From NCBI RefSeq assembly GCF_024171765.1, contig NZ_JAMTCI010000002.1, positions 62,001 to 126,000 on the forward strand: a DNA stretch of 64,000 nt, in the 5' to 3' direction. A program made the translations under genes and the position numbers. A model generated the notes under the pieces. The model was not told the DNA's origin. It was given only the letters and a program-made list of their open reading frames with translations, and made no database searches. This document shows, piece after piece, positions 45,086 to 56,865 of this stretch; the first letter of the stretch is position 1, and each line of letters starts with the position of its first letter. Source of the stretch: Williamsia deligens. GTDB lineage: Bacteria; Actinomycetota; Actinomycetes; Mycobacteriales; Mycobacteriaceae.

Positions 45086-45135
45086 CCGGTGTGTGGCGCG
45101 GGTGGTCGGGATGCGCGCGCGGGCGCGACCGACTG

Positions 45136-45915
45136 TCAGGACGGTGTGTCGCCCGTCGACGACTCCGCGTCCTCGTCCGAGGTGCTCTCGGCGGGTGCCG
45201 GGAGGATCGCGGCCACCGCGTCGGCGCTCAGCCTGCGGAACGCGCGGCGGGGACGACCCCGGTCGAGCACGGCCACCTCGAGGTCACCGGCCGCGAGCAC
45301 TCGTGGCTCGGACGGCTGCGTCGAACCGTTCGGCGTCGGTGCCGGTGCTCCGAGCGCGGCGACCGCGCCCTGCAGGGCGGTCGCGAGGTCGGCGTCGGCG
45401 GCGTAGGTGTCCTTCATCGCGGTGGTGATCGACTCAGTGGTGCCACCCATGACCATGAAGCGCGTCTCGTCCGCGATCGACCCGTCGTAGGTGATCCGGT
45501 ACAGCTGCGACGGCGTGGTCTTGCCGGGCTGGGCCACCTCGGCCACGCACAGTTCGACCTCGAACGGCTTGGGCTGCTCGGTGAACACCGACCCCAGCGT
45601 GTTCGCGTACGCGTTCGCCAGCGACAGCCCGCTGACGTCGGCCCTGTCGTAGCTGTAGCCGCGGACGTCGGCGAGCTGGATCCCCGCCTTGCGGAGGGTC
45701 TCGAACTCGTTGTACTTGCCGACCGCGGCGAACCCGATGCGGTCGTAGATCTCGCTGACCTTGCGCAGGGCGTTCGACGGGTTCTCGGCGACGAACAGCA
45801 CGCCGTCGGCGTAGGTGAGGACGATGACGCTGCGTCCGCGGGCGATGCCCTTGCGGGCGAGTTCCGAGCGATCGCGCATGATCTGCTCGGCACTGGCGTA
45901 GTACGGGAACGTCAT
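45136..45915 (-). CDS. prcA: Proteasome subunit alpha
   Basis: PrcA forms the outer rings of the 20S proteasome and its gated entrance. The 259-residue protein has the alpha-type N terminus [20 protein letters not shown], with [21 protein letters not shown] and [20 protein letters not shown], and no propeptide. The C-terminal 60 residues are low-complexity acidic and Ala/Pro-rich. The ATG overlaps the prcB stop as ATGA. Confidence 0.97.
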   Translation of the reverse strand: MTFPYYASAEQIMRDRSELARKGIARGRSVIVLTYADGVLFVAENPSNALRKVSEIYDRIGFAAVGKYNEFETLRKAGIQLADVRGYSYDRADVSGLSLANAYANTLGSVFTEQPKPFEVELCVAEVAQPGKTTPSQLYRITYDGSIADETRFMVMGGTTESITTAMKDTYAADADLATALQGAVAALGAPAPTPNGSTQPSEPRVLAAGDLEVAVLDRGRPRRAFRRLSADAVAAILPAPAESTSDEDAESSTGDTPS

Positions 45916-46745
45916 GACGCGTCACCTCCGAACGCGGAATCGTGGGCTGCGGTCCGCTCGGCGACGAGAGCGCGGGCGGCCTCCTCGATCTCGGCCGACG
46001 GGACCTCGCGGGCACCGTCGACGTCGATGGAGACCGCGGTCGGCACGATGCGGCGGACAAGATCCGGTCCGCCGGTGGCGGAGTCGTCGTCGGCGGCGTC
46101 GAACAGCGCCTCCACGGCGATCCGCAGGGCGGAGGCGGCGTCGAGGTCGGCGCGGAACAACTTCTTCAACGAGGACTTCGCGAACACCGAGCCCGAGCCG
46201 ATCGCCTGGTAGCCGCCGAACTCCTCGTGGCGGTCGCCGGCGACGTCGAACGAGAAGATCCGTCCGCGTCGTGTCGCCTCGGCCCCCTCCGGATCGAACC
46301 CGACGAGCATGGGGATGGCGACGAGGCCCTGCATCGCCGCGCCGAGGTTGGAGCGGACCATGGTGGCCAGACGGGTCACCTTGCCGTCGAGGGTGAGCGG
46401 CACACCCTCGATCTTCTCGTAGTGCTCGAGCTCGACCGCGAACAGCCGGACCATCTCCACGGCGATGCCCGCCGTGCCCGCGATGCCCGCCGCCGAGTAC
46501 TCGTCGGTGACGAAAGTCTTGCGGATGTCGCGGCTGGCGATCATGTTGCCCGCGGTCGCACGCCGGTCACCGGCGATGAGGACGCCACCAGGGTAGGAGA
46601 CGGCCACGATGGTCGTCCCGTGCGGGATGGATTCCGCAGCCGTCACGGCGAAGGAGGTGTCGGGCAGGAGTTCCGGGGCGGTGCGCCGCAGGTGATCGGT
46701 GAAGGACGAGATGTCACGACCGATGCCGTCGAGCCGTCCGCTCAC
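45912..46745 (-). CDS. prcB: Proteasome subunit beta (with propeptide)
   Basis: PrcB is the catalytic N-terminal-threonine protease subunit. Residues 1-43 form a propeptide; cleavage in the motif [10 protein letters not shown] exposes Thr44 as nucleophile. Active-site Asp and Lys are in [21 protein letters not shown] and DIRKTF, and the [15 protein letters not shown] block near 195 is typical. The GTG at 46745 overlaps the pup stop as GTGA, so pup, prcB and prcA are translationally coupled. Confidence 0.97.
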   Translation of the reverse strand: MSGRLDGIGRDISSFTDHLRRTAPELLPDTSFAVTAAESIPHGTTIVAVSYPGGVLIAGDRRATAGNMIASRDIRKTFVTDEYSAAGIAGTAGIAVEMVRLFAVELEHYEKIEGVPLTLDGKVTRLATMVRSNLGAAMQGLVAIPMLVGFDPEGAEATRRGRIFSFDVAGDRHEEFGGYQAIGSGSVFAKSSLKKLFRADLDAASALRIAVEALFDAADDDSATGGPDLVRRIVPTAVSIDVDGAREVPSAEIEEAARALVAERTAAHDSAFGGDAS

Positions 46746-46936
46746 TGGCCGCCCTTCTGCACGTAGGCGCGCACGAAGTCCTCGGCGTTCTCCTCGAGCA
46801 CGTCGTCGATCTCGTCGAGGAGGTCGTCGGTGTCGTCGGCGAGCTTCTCGCGACGTTCCTGCCCGGCGCCGGTGTCGGGACCCTGGGCGGAGTCGTCGTC
46901 CCCGCCACCACTGCGCCGCGTCTGCTCCTGCGCCAT
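46742..46936 (-). CDS. pup: Prokaryotic ubiquitin-like protein Pup
   Basis: The 64-residue, mostly disordered protein ends in GGQ. The terminal Gln must be deamidated to Glu by Dop before PafA can attach it. The helical Mpa-binding region is [20 protein letters not shown], followed by [20 protein letters not shown] lies 5 bases before the ATG. A TAGTGT box at 46994-46999 could drive the pup-prcB-prcA unit. Confidence 0.97.
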   Translation of the reverse strand: MAQEQTRRSGGGDDDSAQGPDTGAGQERREKLADDTDDLLDEIDDVLEENAEDFVRAYVQKGGQ

Positions 46937-46993
46937 TGCTGCCTCCTCGATACTGCCTCCCGACGCCGAGGCGCCGAGAAGTCCGTTCTGTTC

Positions 46994-46999
46994 ACACTA
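46994..46999 (-). promoter_or_regulatory. Candidate -10 box (TAGTGT) for pup-prcB-prcA
   Basis: On the minus strand TAGTGT lies 57 bases before the pup ATG, in the 107-base gap after dop. It would give a leader of about 50 bases with a normal Shine-Dalgarno. Confidence 0.35.
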
Positions 47000-47043
47000 C
47001 CGGCAGGGGTCCGGGCGGCGCGGGACACGCGCCCACCCCGCGA

Positions 47044-48543
47044 TCAGGTGGTCAGCTGGTCGACCAGTTCGGCCGCGGAGTCGACGGAGTCCAGGAGCGC
47101 GCCGACGTGGGCACGACTGCCGCGCAACGGCTCCAGGGTCGGGATGCGCACCAGGGAGTCCCCGCCGAGGTCGAAGATGACCGAGTCCCAGCTGGCCGCC
47201 GCGATGTCCGCGCCGAAGCGTCGCAGGCACTCGCCGCGGAAGTACGCGCGCGTGTTCTCCGGCGGAGTCGAGACCGCGTCCATCACCTGCTGCTCGGTCA
47301 CCAGGCGCTGCATGGACCCCCGGGCGACCAGGCGGTTGTACAGGCCCTTGTCCAGCCGGACGTCGGAGTACTGCAGGTCGACGAGGTGCAGGCGCGGTGC
47401 GGACCACCCCAGTCCCTCCCGCGAACGGAATCCCTCCAGCAGGCGCAGTTTGGCCGGCCAGTCGAGGATGTCGGCGCACTCCATGGGGTCGCGCTCGAGG
47501 CGGTCGAGGACGTCGATCCAGGTGTCGAGCACATGCTGCGCGCGGGGGTCGTCGGTCCCGCGCTCGCGGGCGAACTCGGCGCAGCGCTCGTGGTAGATGC
47601 GCTGCACGGACAGGGCGGTGACCTCGCGTCCGTCGGCCAGCGCCACCGTCCCGGTGAGGGTCGGGTCGTGGCTGATGCGGTGCACCGCGGTCACCGGGCG
47701 GGCGAGCTCCACGTCGGAGAAGTCGATCCCGGCCTCGATCAGGTCGAGCACGAGAGAGGTGGTCCCCACCTTCAGGTAGGTGGCCGTCTCGGCGAGGTTG
47801 GCGTCGCCGATGATGACGTGCAGGCGGCGATACCGGTCGGGGTCGGCGTGCGGCTCGTCGCGGGTGTTGATGATGCCGCGCTTGAGCGTGGTCTCGAGCC
47901 CGACCTCCACCTCGATGTAGTCGGCACGCTGTGACAACTGGAAGCCGGCGTCGTCGCCGGACTGGCCGAGGCCGACGCGCCCGGCGCCGGTGAACACCTG
48001 GCGCGTGGCGAAGAACGGTGTCAGACCGGCGATCGCGGCCGAGAACGGCGTCTGCCGTGCCATCAGGTAGTTCTCGTGGGTGCCGTAGGAGGCGCCCTTG
48101 CCGTCGATGTTGTTCTTGTACAACTGCAGCCGGGGTGCGCCGGGGACACTGGCGACGTGCCGGGCCGCCGCCTCCATGACCCGCTCCCCCGCCTTGTCCC
48201 AGATCACCGCGTCCATCGGATCGGTGACCTCGGGGGCCGAGTACTCGGGGTGGGCGTGGTCCACGTAGAGCCGTGCACCGTTGGTGAGGATCATGTTCGC
48301 CGCGCCGACCTCGTCGGCGTCGATGATCGGGGCCGGCCCCGACGACCTGCCGAGGTCGAACCCCCGGGCGTCACGCAGAGGTGACTCGACCTCGTAGTCC
48401 CATCGCGTGCGCTTCGCCCGCGGGACACCGGCGGCGGCCGCATAGGCCAACACCGCCTGCGTCGAGGTCATGATCGGGTTCGCACCCGGATCGTTGGGGG
48501 CCGATATGCCGTACTCGACCTCGGTACCGATGATGCGCTGCAC
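47044..48543 (-). CDS. dop: Pup deamidase/depupylase Dop
   Basis: Dop deamidates PupGln to PupGlu and also removes Pup from substrates; it is a paralogue of PafA. The 499-residue protein has [20 protein letters not shown] with the catalytic-site Glu, the Dop loop region after residue 40 (absent from PafA), [20 protein letters not shown] and [20 protein letters not shown]. The GTG at 48543 follows TACGCT by 6 bases, so it is probably leaderless. It leads into pup after 107 bases. Confidence 0.96.
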   Translation of the reverse strand: MQRIIGTEVEYGISAPNDPGANPIMTSTQAVLAYAAAAGVPRAKRTRWDYEVESPLRDARGFDLGRSSGPAPIIDADEVGAANMILTNGARLYVDHAHPEYSAPEVTDPMDAVIWDKAGERVMEAAARHVASVPGAPRLQLYKNNIDGKGASYGTHENYLMARQTPFSAAIAGLTPFFATRQVFTGAGRVGLGQSGDDAGFQLSQRADYIEVEVGLETTLKRGIINTRDEPHADPDRYRRLHVIIGDANLAETATYLKVGTTSLVLDLIEAGIDFSDVELARPVTAVHRISHDPTLTGTVALADGREVTALSVQRIYHERCAEFARERGTDDPRAQHVLDTWIDVLDRLERDPMECADILDWPAKLRLLEGFRSREGLGWSAPRLHLVDLQYSDVRLDKGLYNRLVARGSMQRLVTEQQVMDAVSTPPENTRAYFRGECLRRFGADIAAASWDSVIFDLGGDSLVRIPTLEPLRGSRAHVGALLDSVDSAAELVDQLTT

Positions 48544-48549
48544 ACCCCG

Positions 48550-48555
48550 AGCGTA
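48550..48555 (-). promoter_or_regulatory. -10 box (TACGCT) of the leaderless dop promoter
   Basis: TACGCT, 6 bases, GTG at 48543 on the minus strand, in the 72-base gap after mpa. Confidence 0.5.
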
Positions 48556-48615
48556 GGCGTCGCGCGGACGGGCGGCGTGCGCCGACCCGTCCGCGCGGAC
48601 GTCCCGTGGGCACCG

Positions 48616-50370
48616 TCAGAGGTACTGACCGGTGTTCGTCTCGGTGTCGATGGCGCGACTGGCACCGGAGCTCTTGCCGGTGACGAGTGTCCGGATGTAC
48701 ACGATCCGCTCGCCCTTCTTGCCCGAGATGCGTGCCCAGTCATCGGGATTGGTGGTGTTCGGCAGATCCTCGTTCTCGGCGAACTCGTCGAGGATCGAGT
48801 CGAACAGATGCTGCACCCGCAGGCCCGGCGCGCCGGTCTCCAGCTGCGACTTGATCGCGTACTTCTTCGCCCGGTCGACGACGTTCTGGATCATCGCACC
48901 GGAGTTGAAGTCCTTGAAGTACATGATCTCCTTGTCGCCGTTGGCGTAGGTGACCTCCAGGAACCGGTTGTCCTCGTTCTCGGCGTACATCCGCTCGACG
49001 ACCCGCTCGATCATCGCCGCGATGCACGCGCCGCGGTCGCCGCCGAACTCCGCGATGTCGTCGGCGTGGATCGGCAGGGTCTCCACGAGGTACTTGGAGA
49101 AGATGTCGATGGCCGACTCCGCGTCGGGACGCTCGATCTTGATCTTCACGTCGAGACGGCCCGGGCGCAGGATGGCCGGGTCGATCATGTCCTCGCGGTT
49201 CGACGCACCGATGACGATGACGTTCTCGAGGCCCTCGACGCCGTCGATCTCGCTCAGCAACTGCGGCACGACGGTGGTCTCCACGTCGGAGGAGACACCG
49301 GACCCGCGGGTGCGGAAGATCGAGTCCATCTCGTCGAAGAACACGATCACCGGGGTGCCCTCGGACGCCTTCTCACGGGCACGCTGGAAGATCAGGCGGA
49401 TGTGCCGTTCGGTCTCACCGACGAACTTGTTGAGCAGCTCGGGACCCTTGATGTTCAGGAAGTACGACTTGGCCTCGCGGGCGTCGTCGCCACGCGCCAA
49501 CGCGATCTTCTTGGCCAGCGAGTTCGCGACGGCCTTGGCGATGAGCGTCTTGCCGCAGCCGGGAGGGCCGTAGAGCAGGACGCCCTTCGGCGGGCGCAGT
49601 GAGTAGTCGCGGAACAGGTCCTTGTGCAGGAACGGCAGTTCCACGGCGTCGCGGATCTGCTCGATCTGCCGACCCAGACCACCGATGTCCTCGTAGCCGA
49701 CGTCCGGCACCTCCTCGAGGACGAGGTCCTCGACCTCGGCCTTGGGGACGCGCTCGAACGCGAAGCCGGCCTTGGTGTCGACGAGCAGCGAGTCGCCGGG
49801 ACGCAGCGACCGCTTGCCGTCCTCGCCCTCGACGTCACCGCGCAGCGGCTCGGCGAGCCACACGACACGCTCCTCGTCGGCGTGGCCGACCACGAGCGCC
49901 CGGTCGCCGGCGCCGAGCACCTCGCGCAGCGTGCTGATCTCACCGACGGAGTCGAACTCGCACGCCTCGACGATCGTCAGCGCCTCGTTGAGGCGGACGG
50001 TCTGGCCGTGACGCAGCGCGTCGACGTCGATGTTCGGCGAGATGGTCAGACGCATCTTCCGGCCCGAGGTGAAGACGTCGACGGTGGAGTCCTCGTACGT
50101 GGCCAGCAGCACGCCGTACCCGCTGGGCGGCTGGCCCAGACGGTCGACCTCCTCGCGCAGTGCGAGGAGCTGCTGACGGGCGTCCTTGAGCGTGTCGAGG
50201 AGCTTCGCGTTGCGCGCGCTGAGCGTGTCCACGCGCTCCTGCAGGTCCCCGCTCAGCGGGCGCTCGGCGCCTCCGGTGTCGGGGATGGGCACACGCCCGT
50301 GGCCGGGTCGACCCGATCGCTCGGCGCCGTCGTCGCGGCGGGCGTTCTCATGACGGTCGGATTCGGTCAT
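48616..50370 (-). CDS. mpa: Proteasomal AAA ATPase Mpa/ARC
   Basis: Mpa recognises pupylated proteins, unfolds them and feeds them into the 20S core. The 584-residue protein has an N-terminal coiled coil that binds Pup (about 41-80), tandem OB folds (to about 210), an AAA domain with Walker A GPPGCGKT at 268-275, Walker [11 protein letters not shown] and sensor region [18 protein letters not shown], and ends in GQYL with the penultimate Tyr that docks on PrcA. The ATG at 50370 has GAGAGGAG upstream; the longer frame is rejected. The leader carries a small hairpin. Confidence 0.97.
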   Translation of the reverse strand: MTESDRHENARRDDGAERSGRPGHGRVPIPDTGGAERPLSGDLQERVDTLSARNAKLLDTLKDARQQLLALREEVDRLGQPPSGYGVLLATYEDSTVDVFTSGRKMRLTISPNIDVDALRHGQTVRLNEALTIVEACEFDSVGEISTLREVLGAGDRALVVGHADEERVVWLAEPLRGDVEGEDGKRSLRPGDSLLVDTKAGFAFERVPKAEVEDLVLEEVPDVGYEDIGGLGRQIEQIRDAVELPFLHKDLFRDYSLRPPKGVLLYGPPGCGKTLIAKAVANSLAKKIALARGDDAREAKSYFLNIKGPELLNKFVGETERHIRLIFQRAREKASEGTPVIVFFDEMDSIFRTRGSGVSSDVETTVVPQLLSEIDGVEGLENVIVIGASNREDMIDPAILRPGRLDVKIKIERPDAESAIDIFSKYLVETLPIHADDIAEFGGDRGACIAAMIERVVERMYAENEDNRFLEVTYANGDKEIMYFKDFNSGAMIQNVVDRAKKYAIKSQLETGAPGLRVQHLFDSILDEFAENEDLPNTTNPDDWARISGKKGERIVYIRTLVTGKSSGASRAIDTETNTGQYL

Positions 50371-50387
50371 TGCTGACTCCTCTCGCC

Positions 50388-50410
50388 GGTGAGGCGCAAT
50401 CGCCCTCACC
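50388..50410 (-). other. Hairpin in the mpa leader
   Basis: GGTGAGG at 50388-50394 pairs with CCTCACC at 50404-50410, close upstream of the mpa Shine-Dalgarno. A candidate -10 box (TAGCGT on the minus strand, 50419-50424) would place this hairpin near the 5' end of the message. Role unknown. Confidence 0.35.
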
Positions 50411-50418
50411 GTCCTTCC

Positions 50419-50424
50419 ACGCTA
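50419..50424 (-). promoter_or_regulatory. Candidate -10 box (TAGCGT) for mpa
   Basis: TAGCGT on the minus strand lies about 48 bases before the mpa ATG and fits the TANNNT pattern; no clear -35 box. Confidence 0.35.
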
Positions 50425-50522
50425 CCGGCGTGCACGCACCGATGCCCCGCAGGCGCGATCAGGAGGTCGCGAGCGTCCCGAATGCTGGACACGCCGACAC
50501 CCCGTGGTCGTCGGCGGCGGCG

Positions 50523-52357
<1,835 letters not shown>

Positions 52358-52361
<4 letters not shown>

Positions 52362-53179
52362 CCGCGGACGCCACCCACGACGAACCGGCCTACTACGTCC
52401 CCCTCGGGGAGTCCGACGGCTGGCTGCACCTGTCGCCCACCGGGCACACCCTGAGCGTCTGGGCCGACACCCTCCAACACGGTGGACCGCCCTCGGCGCT
52501 GATGCTGTGGGCGATCGAACGGCTGGGCCGCCCGCCCGGGACGGCCATCTCCCGTATCGGCATCGACATCCTCGGCGCGGTCGGACTCGACGAGAACCGC
52601 GTCCGCGCGCGGGTGCTCCGCCCGGGACGGCAGATCTCGCTGGTCGGGGCCGAGCTCGACGTCAGGACCGCGACCGGCGAGTTCCGGACAGCCGCGCGGG
52701 CCACGGCGTGGGTGCTCGCGACCGGTGACACCGCAGCCATCGCCTCGCCCTCCCCTGACTTCTCCGCGCCCGACGGTCCCGCCGACGACCGCCCAGAGCA
52801 GTGGACGGATCAGGGCTGGGGCGACACGGGGTTCATCGCCGCCGTCGACGTTGTCGGTGTGGATCGTCCCGGTCCGACCTGGCTGCGTCCGCGGTACCCC
52901 GTCGTCGCGGGCGAACCGACCGGTCCCTACGCGAACCTGTGCTGTGTGGTCGACATCGCCAACGGCCTCGGCAGCAGCCTGTCCGCGCTCGAGTGGCAGT
53001 GGATGAACACGGACACGACCATCCACCTGCAGCGTGCGCCGGTGGGTGACTGGGTCGGTGTCGACGCGGCGATGGTCGCGGGGCCGGAGGGCTACGGGTT
53101 CACCGGCGCCGACCTGCACGACGCCCACGGGGCGATCGGCCGGTCGAGCCAGACCATCCTGATCCAGCCGCGATCCTGA
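52358..53179 (+). CDS. Acyl-CoA thioesterase-like protein (double hot-dog fold)
   Basis: The 273-residue protein looks like a TesB-type thioesterase with two hot-dog halves: the first contains LQHGGPPSALMLWAIERL near residue 43, the second GPYANLCCVVDIANGLGSSL and EWQWMNTDTTIHLQRAPVGDW, which hold the usual Asp and Thr/Gln region. It would hydrolyse acyl-CoA; chain preference is unknown. It is coupled to the RecB-like gene by a 4-base overlap, with no evident functional link, and converges with hisG (10 bases apart). Confidence 0.78.
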
Positions 53180-53189
53180 CGAGAGGGCC

Positions 53190-54035
53190 TCAGAAGCGGC
53201 AGGAGCGGATGTCGGTGACGAGGATCGCCTTCGCGCCCGTCGCGGAGAGCTCGTCCATGACGGCCTGGTGGCCCGCCCGGGGGACCATGGCGCGCACGGC
53301 GACCCAGTTCTCGTCGGCCATCGGCGCGATCGTCGGGGACTCGAGCCCCGGGGTGATGCGGACCGCCTCGTCGAGGAGATCCTTGCGGCAGTCGTAGTCC
53401 ATCATCACGTACTGCTGCGCGACGACGACGCCCTGGATGCGGGCGATCAGACCGGCGGCCGCACCCGTGGGTTCCTTGTCCGCGCCGTGGATGAGGACCG
53501 CCTCCGATTCGCACATCACCTCGCCGAACGCGGCCAGTCCGTGCTGACGCAGGGTCCGGCCCGAGCCGACGACGTCGGCGACAGCGTCGGCCACCCCGAG
53601 CGCGATGGAGATCTCGACCGCACCGTCGAGTCGGATGATGTCGGCCGTGATCCCCCGCTTGGCGAGGTCGGCGGCGACGATGTTGCCGAAGGACGTGGCG
53701 ATGCGTTTGCCGGCGAGATCGTCGACGGTCATCGCGACGTCGGCGGGTCCGGCGTAGCGGAACGTCGACGTACCGAAGCCCAGGGCCAGGCGCTCGACGA
53801 CGGGTGCCTGGGACTCCCAGGCCAGGTCGCGTCCGGTGATGCCCAGGTCCAGCTCTCCCGACCCCACGTAGATCGCGATGTCCTTGGGACGCAGGAAGAA
53901 GAACTCGACGTCGTTGGCGGAGTCGAGGACCGTGAGGTCCTTCGCGTCGGTGCGCCGCCGGTACCCGGCCTCGGCGAGGATGCCCGCCGCGGCCTCCGAC
54001 AGCGCGCCCTTGTTCGGGACAGCTACGCGCAGCAT
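53190..54035 (-). CDS. hisG: ATP phosphoribosyltransferase, long form
   Basis: HisG joins ATP and PRPP in the first step of histidine synthesis. The 281-residue protein is the long, self-regulated form: catalytic part with [36 protein letters not shown] and the PRPP loop region [16 protein letters not shown] (about 152), and a C-terminal domain (about 210-281) that binds histidine for feedback inhibition. The ATG at 54035 lies 46 bases after hisE. Confidence 0.97.
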   Translation of the reverse strand: MLRVAVPNKGALSEAAAGILAEAGYRRRTDAKDLTVLDSANDVEFFFLRPKDIAIYVGSGELDLGITGRDLAWESQAPVVERLALGFGTSTFRYAGPADVAMTVDDLAGKRIATSFGNIVAADLAKRGITADIIRLDGAVEISIALGVADAVADVVGSGRTLRQHGLAAFGEVMCESEAVLIHGADKEPTGAAAGLIARIQGVVVAQQYVMMDYDCRKDLLDEAVRITPGLESPTIAPMADENWVAVRAMVPRAGHQAVMDELSATGAKAILVTDIRSCRF

Positions 54036-54081
54036 CGTTCTCTCATCTCGTCGTGGGCGTGGGGCGACCGCGGGGAGGGGC

Positions 54082-54345
54082 TCACAGGTGCCGGTACACG
54101 TCCGACGTGGTCAGGCCGCGTTTGATCATCACGACCTGCAGCCAGTAGAGCAACTGGGATATCTCCTCCGACAGCGACTCGTCGGACTCGTACTCGGCGG
54201 CGAGCCACACCTCGCCGGCCTCCTCGACGATCTTCTTGCCGAGGTGATGCACCCCGGCGTCGAGGGCGGCCACGGTGCCGCTGCCCTCCGGCCGCGTCGC
54301 GGCGCGGTCGGACAGTTCGGCGAACAGCTCGTCGAAGGTCTTCAC
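54082..54345 (-). CDS. hisE: Phosphoribosyl-ATP pyrophosphatase
   Basis: HisE removes pyrophosphate from PR-ATP, the second step of histidine synthesis. The 87-residue all-helical MazG-like protein has [18 protein letters not shown] with the metal-binding Glu residues near position 38 and [16 protein letters not shown]. The GTG at 54345 lies 6 bases after the HAD gene stop, so the HAD, hisE and hisG genes probably form one transcript. Confidence 0.96.
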   Translation of the reverse strand: MKTFDELFAELSDRAATRPEGSGTVAALDAGVHHLGKKIVEEAGEVWLAAEYESDESLSEEISQLLYWLQVVMIKRGLTTSDVYRHL

Positions 54346-54351
54346 GAGGGT

Positions 54352-55053
54352 TCAGTCTCCCACGGCGGGTCGGTCGAGCCCCTCACCGGCGACGCGGAAG
54401 GCCTCCGCGAGCACCGCGGCGTCGACGCCGACGAGGCTGTCGCGGTGCACGCGGCCCGGGACGGACGGCACCGGCGCGTCGGAGGGGACCACCAGGGTGG
54501 GGCACCCGGCCGCGAGGGCGGCCGCGGATCCCGTCGGCGAGTCCTCGACGACCAGACACTCCGCCGGCGCCACACCGAGGTGCGCGGCCGCCGCGAGGTA
54601 GAGGTCGGGCGCCGGCTTCCCAACGGGGACCTCGTCCCCGCAGAACGTGACGGCGAAGCGGTTCGCCCCCACCGTCGGCAGCGCCTTGTCGGTCAGGACA
54701 CGTTCGGTGTTGGTCACCAGTGCCATCGGGATGTCCAGGCCGGCGACGAGGTCCAGGAGGTCCTGCGCACCGGGCCGCCACGGGATGCCGTCGGCGAACA
54801 ACTCCGAGACCCGGTCGCGCAGCCACTGGGCCGCGCCGTCGAGGTCGCGGTCTCCTGCCGGGACGGCGGCGGCGTCGAACAGGCGGGTCAGCGCGTCGAC
54901 CATCGAGTTGCCGAGGGTGGACTGTCGCAGCTCGTGGGTCATCGCGACACCGAGCTTGGCGGCGAGGTCGGCCATGGCGACGTCCCACAGCTTCTCCGAG
55001 TCGAGCAGGGTCCCGTCCATGTCCCACAGGACGGCGCGCGGAAGTCGGGTCAC
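54352..55053 (-). CDS. HAD-superfamily phosphatase (beta-phosphoglucomutase-like)
   Basis: The 233-residue protein has HAD motif I AVLWDMDGTLLDSEKLW at residues 8-24, a helical cap (about 30-90), motif II MALVTNTERV, motif III VGKPAPDLYLAAAAHLG and motif IV VVEDSPTGSAAALAAG. The substrate is unknown; because the gene lies 6 bases before hisE, it might serve as a metabolite phosphatase in or near histidine synthesis, but it lacks specific features of histidinol-phosphatase. The GTG at 55053 has GGAAGGA upstream. The open frame beyond 55053 would overlap the divergent gene. Confidence 0.83.
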   Translation of the reverse strand: MTRLPRAVLWDMDGTLLDSEKLWDVAMADLAAKLGVAMTHELRQSTLGNSMVDALTRLFDAAAVPAGDRDLDGAAQWLRDRVSELFADGIPWRPGAQDLLDLVAGLDIPMALVTNTERVLTDKALPTVGANRFAVTFCGDEVPVGKPAPDLYLAAAAHLGVAPAECLVVEDSPTGSAAALAAGCPTLVVPSDAPVPSVPGRVHRDSLVGVDAAVLAEAFRVAGEGLDRPAVGD

Positions 55054-55147
55054 GTGGACCCATCCTTCCCTACCGGCGTGTCCTCCCCCGCCGGCCGGTC
55101 CCGCCCGTTCCGCCCGCGGAGGCAGTCGAGGAGGTAGGAAGTTCGTC

Positions 55148-55729
55148 ATGGGAGACCGCCCGAGGGAACTCGTCTACTACGTCGCCGTGTCACTCGACGG
55201 ACGCATCGCCGGGGAAGACGGCGACTTCTCGATGTTCCCGGTCGAGGGCGATCACATGGCGACCATCACGACGAGGTTCGCCGACGCCCTCCCGGCGCCG
55301 GCGGTGGCCGCTCTGCAGATCACGCCCGACCTGTCGACCTTCGACACCGTGGTCATGGGTCGTGCGACCCATGCCGTGGGCGTTCCGCACGGTCTGCTCA
55401 GCCCCTACCCGCACCTCCGGCAGTTCGTGGCGTCACGATCGACGCCGGAGGTGGGTGACGACGTCGAGGTCACTGCCGACCCGGTCACGACGGTGCGGGC
55501 GCTGAAGGGTGAGGCCGGCGGCAGCGGCATCTGGCTGTGCGGTGGCGGTCGGCTGGCCTCGGCGCTGCGAGACGAGATCGACCGGATGATCCTGAAGGTC
55601 AACCCGGTGGTGATCGGTGCGTCGGGACGCCCGCTGTTCGACGGTCCCGGCCCCGAGCGGTGGGCGGTCGACTCCGAGGAGTCGTTCGCGTCCGGGGTCA
55701 GGATCGTGGACTACCGCCGCGTCCGCTGA
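55148..55729 (+). CDS. RibD C-terminal/dihydrofolate reductase-like protein
   Basis: The 193-residue protein has the fold of the reductase half of RibD and of DHFR: VYYVAVSLDGRIAGEDGDFS at the start, TVVMGRATHAVG near residue 63, and LCGGGRLASALRDEIDRMIL near 130, with the PVVIGASGRPLFDG end. It should bind NADPH; its substrate is unknown and free-standing homologues are common in actinobacteria. AGGAAG lies 6 bases before the ATG, with a GAGGAGG further up. It converges with the Lrp-type regulator, overlapping its end by 19 bases. Confidence 0.82.
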   Translation: MGDRPRELVYYVAVSLDGRIAGEDGDFSMFPVEGDHMATITTRFADALPAPAVAALQITPDLSTFDTVVMGRATHAVGVPHGLLSPYPHLRQFVASRSTPEVGDDVEVTADPVTTVRALKGEAGGSGIWLCGGGRLASALRDEIDRMILKVNPVVIGASGRPLFDGPGPERWAVDSEESFASGVRIVDYRRVR

Positions 55730-56769
55730 CCCCGGACGGGCTCGGGCGGCGCGAGTCGGTCCCCGGTGACCCGGGCGTCGGCGAACTTGATGCGCCGTCC
55801 GACGGGGACGATCTCGTACCCCACGATCCCGTCGAGGTCGGCGAGCGTCGTCGTGACGGTGTCGTAGACGTCGTCGAACCCGCGCGTGGCCAGCGACGCG
55901 GTGAGGTTGTGACGGCCGGTGACCGCGGCGGCGAACGGGACGTGGGGATGGCGGGCGAGCGCCGTGCCGACCGTGACGAGCGACCGCGGGGTCACCGACA
56001 ACCAGAGCCCGACGACGGTGCGGATCCCGGACGCGGCCGCGGCGACGTCCACGTCGAAGTACGTGATCCCCGCGGCGAGCAACGCCTCCACCCGTCGCCG
56101 CACGCGCCCGGGGGTGCTGTCGGTCAGCCGGGCGAGCGCGGCGTAGGAGGTCCGGCCGTCCCGTGCGAGGACGTCCAGCACGGCACGGTCGTCGGCGCGC
56201 AGGGTGGTCGTCCCGCCGTCGGTGACCGGCGGTCGTGACAGCTCGTCGTCGGTCGCGAGCGCGTGCTGTTGGTCCGGTGAGAGCGGCGACGACCAGGCGG
56301 ACCAGTCGGTGGCGCTGCCGCCGACGAAGGTGTGCAGCAGCGCCGCGACCTCGACGTCGAGCACCGACTGCGACTTCGGCAACTGGCGGGTGATGAGGCG
56401 CTGGGCCTGGTCGCCGGCGGTGGATCGGACCGAACACGTCACCTCCCAGCCGCCGGCGTCGATGGCCACCCACGAGACGTCGTCCCGCCGACCGAGCGCC
56501 TCGGCGACGACCTCGGCGCCGTCGGGGCGACAGCGGATACGGGCGTGCCAGACGGTGAGGCCGAGCGCCGCGGGATCGACGGCGAGGGTCACCCGCACGA
56601 GTCCGTCGCGCCGCAGACGGCGGTAGCGACGCGCGGCCGTGGTCTCCCCGATGTCGAGCACCTCGCCCATCCGGGCGAATCCCACGCGGGGCGCGATCTG
56701 GAGTGCATGCACGATCTGTTCGTCGATCGGATCCAACACGACGGAATCGAACGGTGACGCAGTGATCAC
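55711..56769 (-). CDS. Lrp/AsnC transcriptional regulator with two tandem Lrp units
   Basis: The 352-residue protein contains two winged helix-turn-helix domains, VLDPIDEQIVHALQIAPRVG near residue 10 with GETTAARRYRRLRRDGLV, and DRAVLDVLARDGRTSYAALA near 190 with GRVRRRVEALLAAG, each followed by an AsnC-type ligand domain. Double Lrp proteins bind DNA as smaller oligomers. The GTG at 56769 is fixed by a TACGAT box 7 bases upstream; the huge open frame reaching 58212 is antisense to the transporter. It is divergent from the MFS gene and is its likely regulator. Confidence 0.85.
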   Translation of the reverse strand: MITASPFDSVVLDPIDEQIVHALQIAPRVGFARMGEVLDIGETTAARRYRRLRRDGLVRVTLAVDPAALGLTVWHARIRCRPDGAEVVAEALGRRDDVSWVAIDAGGWEVTCSVRSTAGDQAQRLITRQLPKSQSVLDVEVAALLHTFVGGSATDWSAWSSPLSPDQQHALATDDELSRPPVTDGGTTTLRADDRAVLDVLARDGRTSYAALARLTDSTPGRVRRRVEALLAAGITYFDVDVAAAASGIRTVVGLWLSVTPRSLVTVGTALARHPHVPFAAAVTGRHNLTASLATRGFDDVYDTVTTTLADLDGIVGYEIVPVGRRIKFADARVTGDRLAPPEPVRGQRTRR

Positions 56770-56776
56770 CAGCGCG

Positions 56777-56782
56777 ATCGTA
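56777..56782 (-). promoter_or_regulatory. -10 box (TACGAT) of the leaderless Lrp-gene promoter
   Basis: TACGAT, 7 bases, GTG at 56769 on the minus strand; the layout is the same as for the Ter operon at 8729. Confidence 0.55.
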
Positions 56783-56831
56783 CGCGGGGCGGCGTCCCGG
56801 GCGACGGGATGACCGGCCGCGGGCGAAGGTC

Positions 56832-56850
56832 TCGGGGTTCTCGTCCCCGA
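56832..56850. promoter_or_regulatory. Inverted repeat upstream of the MFS gene (possible operator)
   Basis: TCGGGG, 7 bases, CCCCGA, ending just before the GAAGGA ribosome site of the transporter and within the 96-base divergent spacer shared with the Lrp-type regulator. Confidence 0.35.
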
Positions 56851-56865
56851 CCGAAGGAATCGACG

